NCBI GenBank assembly: GCA_030825115.1
Contig: JAPJQL010000018.1
Location: forward strand, 1-13,886
Length of the DNA: 13,886 bases
Direction: 5' to 3'
Origin: Lachnospiraceae bacterium
GTDB lineage: Bacteria; Bacillota; Clostridia; Lachnospirales; Lachnospiraceae
Positions 1 through 6,109 of this stretch are shown here, in pieces; within the stretch, counting starts at the first letter, position 1, and each line of letters opens with the position of its first letter. Under the pieces are notes generated by a model that saw only the letters and a list, made by a program, of their open reading frames with translations, had not been told where the DNA came from and made no database searches. The position numbers and the translations under genes were made by a program.

Positions 1-187
1 AACATTAAGATAGTGCAGCGAATACCTATTTAAATTGATGGTTAGCCACTTACATCAAGAACAATTACATATACTTTATCATATGTTTTTTTGATATTTT
101 TTCTATCCAGATAAAACTTTATATTCGGAAGTAGAGCAAACATAAAAGAAACCCATTTTAGGCATCATTTCCCAACACAAATTATAC
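1..187. other. AT-rich intergenic stretch, no gene seen
   Basis: No credible open reading frame with a ribosome binding site is visible on either strand. The stretch is AT-rich. It holds one small inverted repeat, TTGATG (35-40) with CATCAA (53-58), separated by 12 nt and not followed by a T-run, so I do not call it a terminator. It is probably the upstream flank of the promoter at 188-216. Confidence 0.5.
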
Positions 188-216
188 TTGATTTTTCCCC
201 CATATTCCGCTATAAT
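188..216 (+). promoter_or_regulatory. sigma-A type promoter for the MutS2-like gene leader
   Basis: TTGATT (188-193) and a perfect TATAAT (211-216) are separated by exactly 17 nt. Transcription would start near 221-224, giving an untranslated leader of roughly 350 nt before the TTG start at 576. No closer promoter of comparable quality was seen ahead of the gene. Confidence 0.75.
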
Positions 217-417
217 GAGTACCAGAAAATAAAAAGAAAGTGTGGTGTGTTTTTTGTTAAATGTGTCAGTAGTGGAGATTGCAACGAAATAGTTGTAAGG
301 GCAGTATTTTTGGCTACGCTACCAGTCTGCCCTTATGCCGGAAGCAGCAAGAACCGGTATATCCGCCGTACTGACATGACACATACGCTTTCTTTTATAG
401 ACCGGATTCGGGATAAC

Positions 418-452
418 AAAGCGGGCATGGCTGTTTGACGCCAGCTTTTTTT
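418..452 (+). terminator. candidate intrinsic terminator inside the leader
   Basis: The 3' arm GCCAGCTTT (440-448) pairs with AAAGC (418-422) and TGGC (428-431), leaving a 5-nt bulge on the 5' side. Seven T residues (446-452) follow and overlap the stem end. It could end a small RNA of about 230 nt or act as an attenuator. The stem is interrupted, so the call is tentative. Confidence 0.4.
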
Positions 453-468
453 GTTTTGTTGCCTTTTG

Positions 469-523
469 AAACCGCAGGAGTCGTATGCCCAGGGACGGGT
501 GCCGGCTTCTGCGGTTTTTGATT
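469..523 (+). terminator. terminator-like or attenuator hairpin before the MutS2-like gene
   Basis: AAACCGCAG (469-477) pairs perfectly with CTGCGGTTT (509-517). The T-rich run TTTTTGATTTT spans 515-525. The 31-nt loop can hold a smaller stem, GCCC/GGGT (487-490/497-500). It lies 58 nt upstream of the TTG start, where readthrough control would act directly on the gene. Confidence 0.5.
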
Positions 524-562
524 TTATAAAAGTAAGCATTGCAGTGGCAGTGAATCATATTT

Positions 563-578
563 GGAGGAAAAAACATTG
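563..578 (+). promoter_or_regulatory. Shine-Dalgarno and TTG start that decide the MutS2-like N-terminus
   Basis: GGAGG (563-567) lies 8 nt ahead of TTG (576-578). An in-frame TTG at 561 would place the Shine-Dalgarno inside the coding sequence and has no binding site of its own, so 576 is preferred. Confidence 0.75.
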
Positions 579-2492
579 AATCAATCATTAGAACTGATAG
601 GATATAAAGAAATTTTAGGACAGTTGGAAGATCATGCGGCTACGAAACAGGCAAAGAAGTTGTGCAGGGAGCTGGTTCCGTATCTGTCCGAGGCCGAGCT
701 TGGGCGGCAGATGAGGGAGACGACGCAGGCGAGACAGCTATTGGATCATGCGGGTACGCCTCCGCTCCCTCTTATGGAACGGGTGGAGGAATGTCTGGAC
801 AAGGCTGTGGTGGGGGAATTGCTCCTGCCGGAGCAGATATTCCGGATTGGGGAGTTTCTGGTAGCGGTTCGGCGCTTGAAACAGTACCTCGATAAGGGAA
901 TTGAGAGACAGATTGGAATTGCATTTTATGGGGAGAACCTGACTCCGTTGGAGGAACTGGGCAGTGAGATTGAGCGGAGCATCCGCATTGACGTCATCGA
1001 TGATCATGCCTCTGCCGCCCTTCGTGATATCCGCAGGCAGATTCAACTGCTGGAAGAAAAAATCAGGGAGAAAGCGGAACATGCGTTAAAGGCAAACCAG
1101 GCGTATGTCAATGATAATTTTGTGGTTAAGCGAAACGGCCGCCTGTGCATTCCTGTGAAGGCAGAGTATAAAAGCAGGATTTCAGGGACGGTTGTAGACA
1201 AATCTTCGACGGGAGCTACGGTATTTATTGAGCCGAAGACGGTTGCAAATTTACAGGAAGAATATGAATTATATAAATTAGAAGAAGATGCGGAAGAGAG
1301 GAGGATTTTGTACTCCCTGATGGGGCAGATTGCGGAGGCGGAAGACATCCTGCGGGAAGATATCAGGATTGTGGTAAGGCTGGATTTTGTATTTGCAAAA
1401 GGAAAATTGAGCCAGGAAATGGACGGAGTAGAGCCAAAGATCAACCTAAAACGGCGAATCCGGCTAAAGGAGGCGAGACATCCGATGCTGGAGAAGGAGA
1501 CTGTGGTGCCTCTGGATTTTGCGGTCGGGAGCGATGATGTCCGCGGCGTGGTTATCACCGGACCAAATACGGGAGGCAAGACGGTTGCTTTGAAAACCGT
1601 GGCGTTGATGAGCGCGATGGCGTGCGCCGGTCTTCATGTCCCCTGCGGGGAAGCGGATATTGCCATGAACAGCCAGATTTTGTGTGATATCGGAGACGGT
1701 CAGGACATGGAAAGCAACCTTTCTACATTTTCTGCCCATATAAAAAATGTGCTGGACATCTTAAAGCGGGTGGATCAGGAGAGCCTTGTCATTATGGATG
1801 AACTTGGATCGGGGACGGACCCGGCCGAGGGGATGGGAATCGCGATTGCAATCCTGGAAGAACTGCGAAAAAGCGGCGCGCTGTTTTTGGTCACGACCCA
1901 CTATCCGGAGGTGAAAGAATATGCGGGAAAACACCCGGAGGTGGTCAACGCCCGGATGGGATTTGACAGAGAGAGCCTGCGCCCGCTATACCGGCTGGAG
2001 ATTGGAAAGTCAGGGGAGAGCTGTGCGCTCTACATTGCAAAGCGCCTCGGTGTTCCGACGGGGATGCTTTTTGCGGCGGCGAAGGAAGCATATGGGACTC
2101 CTTCGGAAAAGATGGTGCAGGAGCTGGGGCTTGAAGGTGCAGCGGAAGAACTTCCTAAAATCCACATGCCAGGAATCCGCCCGAAGGCGAAGAAAAAGGC
2201 GGTGGAGCATGGAAGCACATGGAACAGGGGGGACAGTGTTATCGTGCTTCCAGAAGAAAAAATCGGGATTGTGGTAAAACCGGCAAACGAGAAGGGGGAG
2301 GTGCTGGTTCAGGTGAAAAAGGAAAAATTCCTGATAAGCCACAAGCGGCTTCGGCTGAAGGTGGCTGCGGCAGAGCTGTATCCTGAAGATTATGATTTTT
2401 CCATTATTTTTGATACGGTGGAGAACAGAAAAGCAAGGCATAAGATGGGAAAACGGCACCAGGAAGGGCTTGTGATAACTGAAGAAAAATAA
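576..2492 (+). CDS. MutS2-family ATPase without a Smr nuclease domain
   Basis: The 638-residue cytoplasmic protein belongs to the MutS2 branch of the MutS ATPases. Visible elements are a helical N-terminal core with a charged helix near residues 149-170, Walker A GPNTGGKT (329-336), Walker B IMDELGSG with Asp408-Glu409, and a following TTHYPE switch segment. A small beta-rich KOW-like segment (about 549-600) and a tail containing YPEDYDFSIIFDTVENRKA finish the protein. Classical MutS2 is about 780 residues and ends in a Smr endonuclease domain. Here that domain is absent, with no frameshift or stop to suggest a recent loss. Family knowledge suggests binding of branched DNA or collided ribosomes, but which applies is unknown. 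The mismatch-binding Phe-X-Glu motif of MutS is not seen. The start is TTG, set by a GGAGG 8 nt upstream. No obvious terminator follows. Confidence 0.88.
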   Translation: MNQSLELIGYKEILGQLEDHAATKQAKKLCRELVPYLSEAELGRQMRETTQARQLLDHAGTPPLPLMERVEECLDKAVVGELLLPEQIFRIGEFLVAVRRLKQYLDKGIERQIGIAFYGENLTPLEELGSEIERSIRIDVIDDHASAALRDIRRQIQLLEEKIREKAEHALKANQAYVNDNFVVKRNGRLCIPVKAEYKSRISGTVVDKSSTGATVFIEPKTVANLQEEYELYKLEEDAEERRILYSLMGQIAEAEDILREDIRIVVRLDFVFAKGKLSQEMDGVEPKINLKRRIRLKEARHPMLEKETVVPLDFAVGSDDVRGVVITGPNTGGKTVALKTVALMSAMACAGLHVPCGEADIAMNSQILCDIGDGQDMESNLSTFSAHIKNVLDILKRVDQESLVIMDELGSGTDPAEGMGIAIAILEELRKSGALFLVTTHYPEVKEYAGKHPEVVNARMGFDRESLRPLYRLEIGKSGESCALYIAKRLGVPTGMLFAAAKEAYGTPSEKMVQELGLEGAAEELPKIHMPGIRPKAKKKAVEHGSTWNRGDSVIVLPEEKIGIVVKPANEKGEVLVQVKKEKFLISHKRLRLKVAAAELYPEDYDFSIIFDTVENRKARHKMGKRHQEGLVITEEK

Positions 2493-2537
2493 AATTTACA
2501 AAAAATTGAAAAATATAAAAAAAATTTTCAAACTGAA

Positions 2538-2566
2538 TTGATATCCGTCTGCTCCTGTGCTAGAAT
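2538..2566 (+). promoter_or_regulatory. sigma-A type promoter for the SGNH hydrolase gene
   Basis: TTGATA (2538-2543) and TAGAAT (2561-2566) are spaced by 17 nt, with a run of A and T tracts just upstream that could act as an UP element. The transcript leader would be about 60 nt and contains a small hairpin GCAGT/ACTGC (2584-2588/2594-2598). Confidence 0.75.
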
Positions 2567-2634
2567 GATAGCATGGAAGCGAAGCAGTGAGAAACTGCGG
2601 GAAAATATCATATTGGGCAAAGGAGAAAAGCAAG

Positions 2635-3276
2635 ATGAAAAAGCATATTGTGTGTTTTGGGGATTCCAATACTCATGGATACAAAGCGGTCACGGGGGGA
2701 CGGTTCGATGAAGAAGAGCGGTGGACCCGGCTGCTTCAGAAGAAGCTGGGGGAAGATTACCTGGTGATCGAGGAGGGCTTGAGCGGGCGGACGACCTGCT
2801 TTGACGACGCGATTCACGAAGGGCTGTCAGGGCTTGACTACATCTATCCGTGTCTGATGAGCCATGAGCCGGTGGATCTTCTGGTCATCATGCTGGGAAC
2901 CAACGATACGAAGGAGCGGTTTGGAGTCAGCCCTGCCTGCATCGGACTGGGGATGAAGCGGCTGGTGGCAAAGGCAAAAGCCACGGTGGATGCCTGGGCT
3001 CCGGGCGGTCCGCGGATTTTGATCGTATGCCCGAAAAACATCGATAAGGAATACGAGGACACGGAGATTGCACTGACGATGGGAAGAGGATGTGCAGAAA
3101 AGTCTGCCGGGCTGGCGGTGGAGTACAAAAAGATTGCAGAGATGATGGGCTGTGCATTCTTCGATGCCAATACGGTGGTGACAGAAAATAACCATATCGA
3201 TTATATGCATCTGACGGATGAGGGACACCGGCAGCTTTCCGATGCCCTGGCAGAGCTGATCCCCGGGCTGCTGTAA
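2635..3276 (+). CDS. SGNH/GDSL-family esterase (arylesterase/acyltransferase type)
   Basis: This 213-residue protein has no signal peptide and is probably cytoplasmic. Block I reads CFGDSNTHGY with nucleophile Ser11, block II is in EEGLSGRTT, block III is GTNDTK, and block V is DYMH with Asp189 and His192 completing the triad. The combination of GDSxTxG, a conserved RW, EEGLSGRTT and IIMLGTNDTK resembles the Mycobacterium smegmatis MsAcT type of arylesterase/acyltransferase. The natural substrate is probably a short acyl ester but cannot be read from sequence. The ATG at 2635 is chosen because AGGAG (2621-2625) lies 9 nt upstream. An in-frame extension back to 2587 has no such site. The gene has its own promoter and lies 142 bp after the MutS2-like gene. 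Confidence 0.88.
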   Translation: MKKHIVCFGDSNTHGYKAVTGGRFDEEERWTRLLQKKLGEDYLVIEEGLSGRTTCFDDAIHEGLSGLDYIYPCLMSHEPVDLLVIMLGTNDTKERFGVSPACIGLGMKRLVAKAKATVDAWAPGGPRILIVCPKNIDKEYEDTEIALTMGRGCAEKSAGLAVEYKKIAEMMGCAFFDANTVVTENNHIDYMHLTDEGHRQLSDALAELIPGLL

Positions 3277-3333
3277 AAGAAGGAAATCGTAAGGAAAGTT
3301 CACATAATCTTCAAACAACTCCGGTAGAATGTA

Positions 3334-3342
3334 TGGTATAGT
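3334..3342 (+). promoter_or_regulatory. possible extended -10 promoter for the S8 protease gene
   Basis: TGGTATAGT gives a TATAGT hexamer (3337-3342) with an extended TGn element (3334-3336). No good -35 box stands at the expected distance, which extended -10 promoters can tolerate. No terminator is visible after the esterase gene, so readthrough transcription is also possible. Confidence 0.4.
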
Positions 3343-3391
3343 GTAGAAGGTATTGTGGTTTTATAAATTAAGTCTGCGAGGAGTTTGAAGA

Positions 3392-4663
3392 ATGATGATT
3401 TGGAAGAAAGCGGCATCCGTGTTGCTTGCGGGAATCTGCGCTCTGTCTGTGCCATTGACAGCGGCAGCCGGAGCATCGGATGCGCTGCGATATGATTTTT
3501 CTCTGCGTGTGTATGGACCAGGAGAAGATAACCTTTCTGCGGGGGACCGGTATTCCCAGTACCAGTGGGCGCTGAAAAATGATGCGGAGCTGCAGTATCT
3601 GGAACTTAAAAATATTTTTCGTGACAGCAATCCGCCGATGGCTTCCCGGATCGATTTTGCCAATGCGATCGGAATCCCTGCGCCGGTTCCCGGGCCGGGC
3701 GCCTATGAACTGGAGACAACCAATGCGGTGAGAGGCGTGGATATCAATATCAAGCCCGCATGGAATCTGTACGACAGCAGTACGCAGGAGCGCAGGCAGG
3801 TGATCGTTGCGGTGATCGATACGGGAATCGATATCACGCACCCGGAGCTTAAAGATGCAATCTGGGTGAACGAAGATGAGATTCCGGGAGACGGAATCGA
3901 CAATGACGGCAATGGATTTATCGACGATGTAAACGGCTGGAATTTTTTCCACAACAACAATAAGGTGTTTATGGGAAAAGAGGACGATCACGGTACTCAT
4001 GCGGCGGGAACGATCGGTGCGGCCCGCGGGACCATGGGGATTGCTGGTATCACAGACAACCAATATGTAAAGATCATGCCGGTAAAAGCGCTGGGAAGTG
4101 AGCTTGGCGTGGGGGATGAGGAAGCCGTGATCAATGCGATCCGCTATGCCGAGGCAAACGGCGCTTCCATCTGTAACCTGAGCTTTGGCACGGTCCAGTA
4201 CTATCCTGAACTGGAAAAAGTGATGCGGGAGTCCAACATGCTGTTCGTCATTGCGGCGGGCAACGGAGATAAGAAGGGAATCGGCATTGATATCGATGCA
4301 ACCCCGGATTATCCGTCGTCTTTTGGGCTGGAGAATTCCATCTCTGTGGCAAATCTGATGTTTGACGGCAACCTGGCGGAGAGTTCCAATTATGGCATAA
4401 AAAATGTGGATATTGCTGCGCCTGGAGTCTACATTGTGAGTACGACGTCAAACCGGTCCTACGGATTTATGACAGGCACATCCATGTCGGCGCCGATGGT
4501 AACAGGAGTTGCCGCGCTGGTGTATTCCTATCGGACAGACCTCGATCTGGCGGGAGTAAAAGATGCCATCGTCAACTCGGCAAGAAAGATGGAGGGACTG
4601 GAAGGGAAGCTGGCTTCCGGCGGGATGCTGGATGCTTATGCGGCGATGAATTATGGGTGGTAA
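3392..4663 (+). CDS. secreted subtilisin-like serine protease (peptidase family S8)
   Basis: The 423-residue protein starts with a signal peptide (charged MMIWKK, hydrophobic 8-22, likely cut near residues 26-28). It is probably secreted by the Sec route. Cysteine 16 does not sit in a proper lipobox. The S8 triad is clear: Asp143 in VIDTGID, His200 in DHGTHAAG and Ser364 in GTSMSAP, with the oxyanion Asn291 in AAGNGD. An Asp/Asn-rich loop around 161-182 resembles the calcium-binding insert of related S8 enzymes. Residues 30-110 lack a recognisable inhibitor-type propeptide; a short YSQYQWALKN segment resembles the N-terminus of mature bacterial S8 domains. GAGGAG (3378-3383) sits 8 nt before the ATG. 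The stop codon is the first part of a 268-bp inverted repeat. The substrate is unknown. Confidence 0.9.
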   Translation: MMIWKKAASVLLAGICALSVPLTAAAGASDALRYDFSLRVYGPGEDNLSAGDRYSQYQWALKNDAELQYLELKNIFRDSNPPMASRIDFANAIGIPAPVPGPGAYELETTNAVRGVDINIKPAWNLYDSSTQERRQVIVAVIDTGIDITHPELKDAIWVNEDEIPGDGIDNDGNGFIDDVNGWNFFHNNNKVFMGKEDDHGTHAAGTIGAARGTMGIAGITDNQYVKIMPVKALGSELGVGDEEAVINAIRYAEANGASICNLSFGTVQYYPELEKVMRESNMLFVIAAGNGDKKGIGIDIDATPDYPSSFGLENSISVANLMFDGNLAESSNYGIKNVDIAAPGVYIVSTTSNRSYGFMTGTSMSAPMVTGVAALVYSYRTDLDLAGVKDAIVNSARKMEGLEGKLASGGMLDAYAAMNYGW

Positions 4664-4929
4664 GAAGGTACGCGCCGACAGGGCGGGGAAGGTGAGGCTC
4701 AGTATGATACAGGGACAATACCTCGGAAGTGGCAGCATCTAAGAAATTGGATTTGTGCTAAAACCATCGGAGAAACGGGCTAAACTCGCGCGGAATACGT
4801 GCGCTCAGACAAAGCCCTTATTCCCCGATAACGCCCAAATCCAACTTCTAAGATGCTGCGAACTTCAGAGCTAAAAGTCCCTGTATCATACTGAGTCTCG
4901 CCTTCCCCGCCCTGTCCGCGTACCTTCTT
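4662..4929. repeat. 268-bp long inverted repeat (giant hairpin or MITE-like element)
   Basis: The left arm starts at the AA of the protease stop codon with AAGAAGGTACGCG, and the reverse complement of 4834-4929 starts with the same 13 bases. Over about 96 bases the arms differ at only a dozen or so places plus a 2-base insertion. The longest uninterrupted match is 19 bases (4698-4716 against 4877-4895). Weaker complementarity continues inward to about 4781/4815, leaving a short centre around 4782-4814. No transposase gene and no convincing target-site duplication are seen. It may be a non-autonomous mobile element or a repeat family spread through the genome. No protein is assigned to it. Confidence 0.85.
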
Positions 4930-4958
4930 CTCTCCCTGCTTCACATAAATCGACACAA

Positions 4959-4993
4959 AAAAACGAAGACCCCACAACAAGGTCTTCGTTTTT
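4959..4993. terminator. bidirectional intrinsic terminator, strongest for nanA
   Basis: AAAAACGAAGACC (4959-4971) pairs perfectly with GGTCTTCGTTTTT (4981-4993) around a 9-nt loop. Reading the minus strand, the stem lies 19 nt after the nanA stop codon and ends in seven T residues. On the plus strand it ends in TTTTTATT, so it can also stop transcripts leaving the protease gene and the long inverted repeat. Confidence 0.9.
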
Positions 4994-5012
4994 ATTAAAC
5001 TCAATCTTCTTC

Positions 5013-5930
5013 TTACCACTCTTTAACAGTAGCAATCGCCGCTTTAATATCCTGATACAGTTCCACCAGCTTCGGATCATCCAGTGCAACCGGAAGGAAT
5101 GGAAGCCTTGGGTCGCCCATCGGGCAGCCGTCTAAGGAGATGATGCCTTTTACTGCGCCGTGCATGGAAGCAAAGGAGCAGAGACGGTAGATCAGAGGGG
5201 TTGTGATTGCCTGAACATCGTGTGCTTTCTGCCACTCGTTCCGTGCGATCAGTTCGTCAATCTTCATGTACAGCTCAGGCATCGCGCCATAAGTGCCGCC
5301 GATTCCTGCGTCAGCGCCCATGATGCGTCCGGCTACATACTGCTCGTCTGGTCCGTTGAATACGATGAAATCATCGCCGCCTGCCTGCTTGAAGCGGAGG
5401 ATATCCTGTGCCGGATCGGAGGAACATTTTACGCCTGCTACGCGGTCATTTTCCAGCATCCTGTTGAACAGCGGCATGGATAAATTGAATCCGGTCAGCT
5501 GCGGGATGTTGTAGATGAAGAACGGAAGATCGGCTGCTTTGGTGATCTCGGTCCAGTGACGGTATACGCTTTCTTCTCCCAGACGATAGTATACGCATGG
5601 TACTGCAGAAGTAGCGGCTGCGCCAATCTGCTCTGCATGTGCGGCGAGCTCGCAGGAGTGACGTGTGTCGGGGCAGCCGACATGTACGATGATGTTCATA
5701 TCTTTGCCGACTTCGTTGACAACAGTCTCAGCGACCAGCTTTCTCTCTTCGGTATCCAGCAAAAATCCTTCGCCGGTGCTGCCGCAGACATACATCTGTT
5801 TAACGCCCTTGTCGCGGAAATAACGGGAAACTGCTTTGACAGCGTTCACGTCTACACTGCCGTCCGCCTGGAATGGGGTGTTGAGGGCTACCGTTACATG
5901 TTTGAATTTGTTGATATCGTACTTTGACAT
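5013..5930 (-). CDS. nanA: N-acetylneuraminate lyase
   Basis: This 305-residue cytoplasmic aldolase of the DapA/NanA superfamily splits N-acetylneuraminate into N-acetylmannosamine and pyruvate. Family motifs are present: GSTGEGFLL (50-58) for the pyruvate carboxylate, Tyr140 in FFIYNIP, and Schiff-base Lys168 in GVKCSSD. The length is close to the usual 290-305. The DapA fold alone could also mean dihydrodipicolinate synthase or another 2-keto acid aldolase. The GSTGEGFLL form and the divergent nanE-nanK pair favour the lyase. The ATG at 5930 is chosen because AGGTGG (5944-5939 on the minus strand) lies 8 nt upstream. A GTG at 5942 falls inside that Shine-Dalgarno. The gene has its own promoter and terminator. 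Confidence 0.93.
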   Translation of the reverse strand: MSKYDINKFKHVTVALNTPFQADGSVDVNAVKAVSRYFRDKGVKQMYVCGSTGEGFLLDTEERKLVAETVVNEVGKDMNIIVHVGCPDTRHSCELAAHAEQIGAAATSAVPCVYYRLGEESVYRHWTEITKAADLPFFIYNIPQLTGFNLSMPLFNRMLENDRVAGVKCSSDPAQDILRFKQAGGDDFIVFNGPDEQYVAGRIMGADAGIGGTYGAMPELYMKIDELIARNEWQKAHDVQAITTPLIYRLCSFASMHGAVKGIISLDGCPMGDPRLPFLPVALDDPKLVELYQDIKAAIATVKEW

Positions 5931-5982
5931 CTTTTTACCCACCTTTTCATTGAATTGGTTCGTTATGGTGCTTCATAAGCCC

Positions 5983-6011
5983 ATCATAGCACTATTGTCA
6001 GCAGAAATCAA
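5983..6011 (-). promoter_or_regulatory. nanA promoter (minus strand)
   Basis: On the minus strand TTGATT (6011-6006) and TATGAT (5988-5983) are separated by 17 nt. A short inverted repeat ATAG-TG-CTAT overlaps the upstream side of the -10 hexamer. The promoter fires away from nanE and does not overlap the nanE promoter hexamers. Confidence 0.7.
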
Positions 6012-6046
6012 CAAAAATAAAAACTTTTTTTTATTTACTTTTTGTG

Positions 6047-6075
6047 TTGAAAATAATTTTTAAGCATGTTATAGT
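6047..6075 (+). promoter_or_regulatory. nanE-nanK promoter
   Basis: TTGAAA (6047-6052) and TATAGT (6070-6075) are spaced by 17 nt, with A/T tracts upstream. The predicted transcription start is near 6082, about 28 nt before the nanE ATG. Confidence 0.75.
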
Positions 6076-6082
6076 TAAACTA
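6072..6082. promoter_or_regulatory. candidate operator over the nanE -10 region
   Basis: TAGTTAAACTA is an 11-base perfect inverted repeat centred on 6077. It overlaps the last four bases of the -10 box and reaches the transcription start, where a bound repressor would block RNA polymerase. No second copy was seen at the nanA or transporter promoters, and no regulator gene is in the window. It may be chance in AT-rich DNA. Confidence 0.3.
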
Positions 6083-6109
6083 ACTTAAAAGAACGCGGAG
6101 GAGGTTATT

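Larger units (their letters stand above)
221..560 (+). promoter_or_regulatory. long structured leader or small RNA of unknown class
   Basis: This non-coding stretch can form several stems. ATGTGTCA (261-268) pairs with TGACACAT (377-384) and would enclose three hairpins: TTGCAAC/GTTGTAA (279-285/292-298, 6-nt loop), TAAGGGCAG/CTGCCCTTA (296-304/327-335, perfect 9 bp) and an 8-bp stem 334-341/354-361 with one G-U pair and a 12-nt loop. Neighbouring hairpins share two or three bases at their edges, so they cannot all be full length at once. Two terminator-like hairpins follow (418-452 and 469-523). The layout fits a riboswitch-like leader or an independent small RNA. I looked for T-box, SRP RNA, 6S, tmRNA and common riboswitch core motifs and recognised none. 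The function is unknown. Confidence 0.5.

Noticed and set aside
247..438. 63-codon reading frame with a GTG start in the leader
   Set aside because: It has no ribosome binding site, its composition is not protein-like, and it lies over stems and the first terminator-like hairpin.
261..525. T-box, SRP RNA or known riboswitch in the leader
   Set aside because: ACCGCAG at 471 and GGAAGCAGCA at 340 only partly resemble T-box and SRP RNA motifs. The full TGGNACCGCG and GGTC...GGAAGGAAGCAGC cores are absent, as are common riboswitch cores.
561..575. Upstream TTG start for the MutS2-like gene
   Set aside because: It would place the GGAGG Shine-Dalgarno inside the coding sequence and has no site of its own.
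2587..2634. N-terminal extension of the SGNH hydrolase
   Set aside because: It lacks a Shine-Dalgarno and overlaps a leader hairpin. MKKHIVCFGDS from 2635 fits the family N-terminus and has AGGAG 9 nt upstream.
4780..5019. 79-codon minus-strand frame across the long inverted repeat
   Set aside because: It runs through the nanA terminator and the nanA stop region, has no ribosome binding site, and is best explained by open frames within the repeat.
5931..5942. GTG start for nanA at 5942
   Set aside because: The GTG is part of the AGGTGG Shine-Dalgarno that serves the ATG at 5930.
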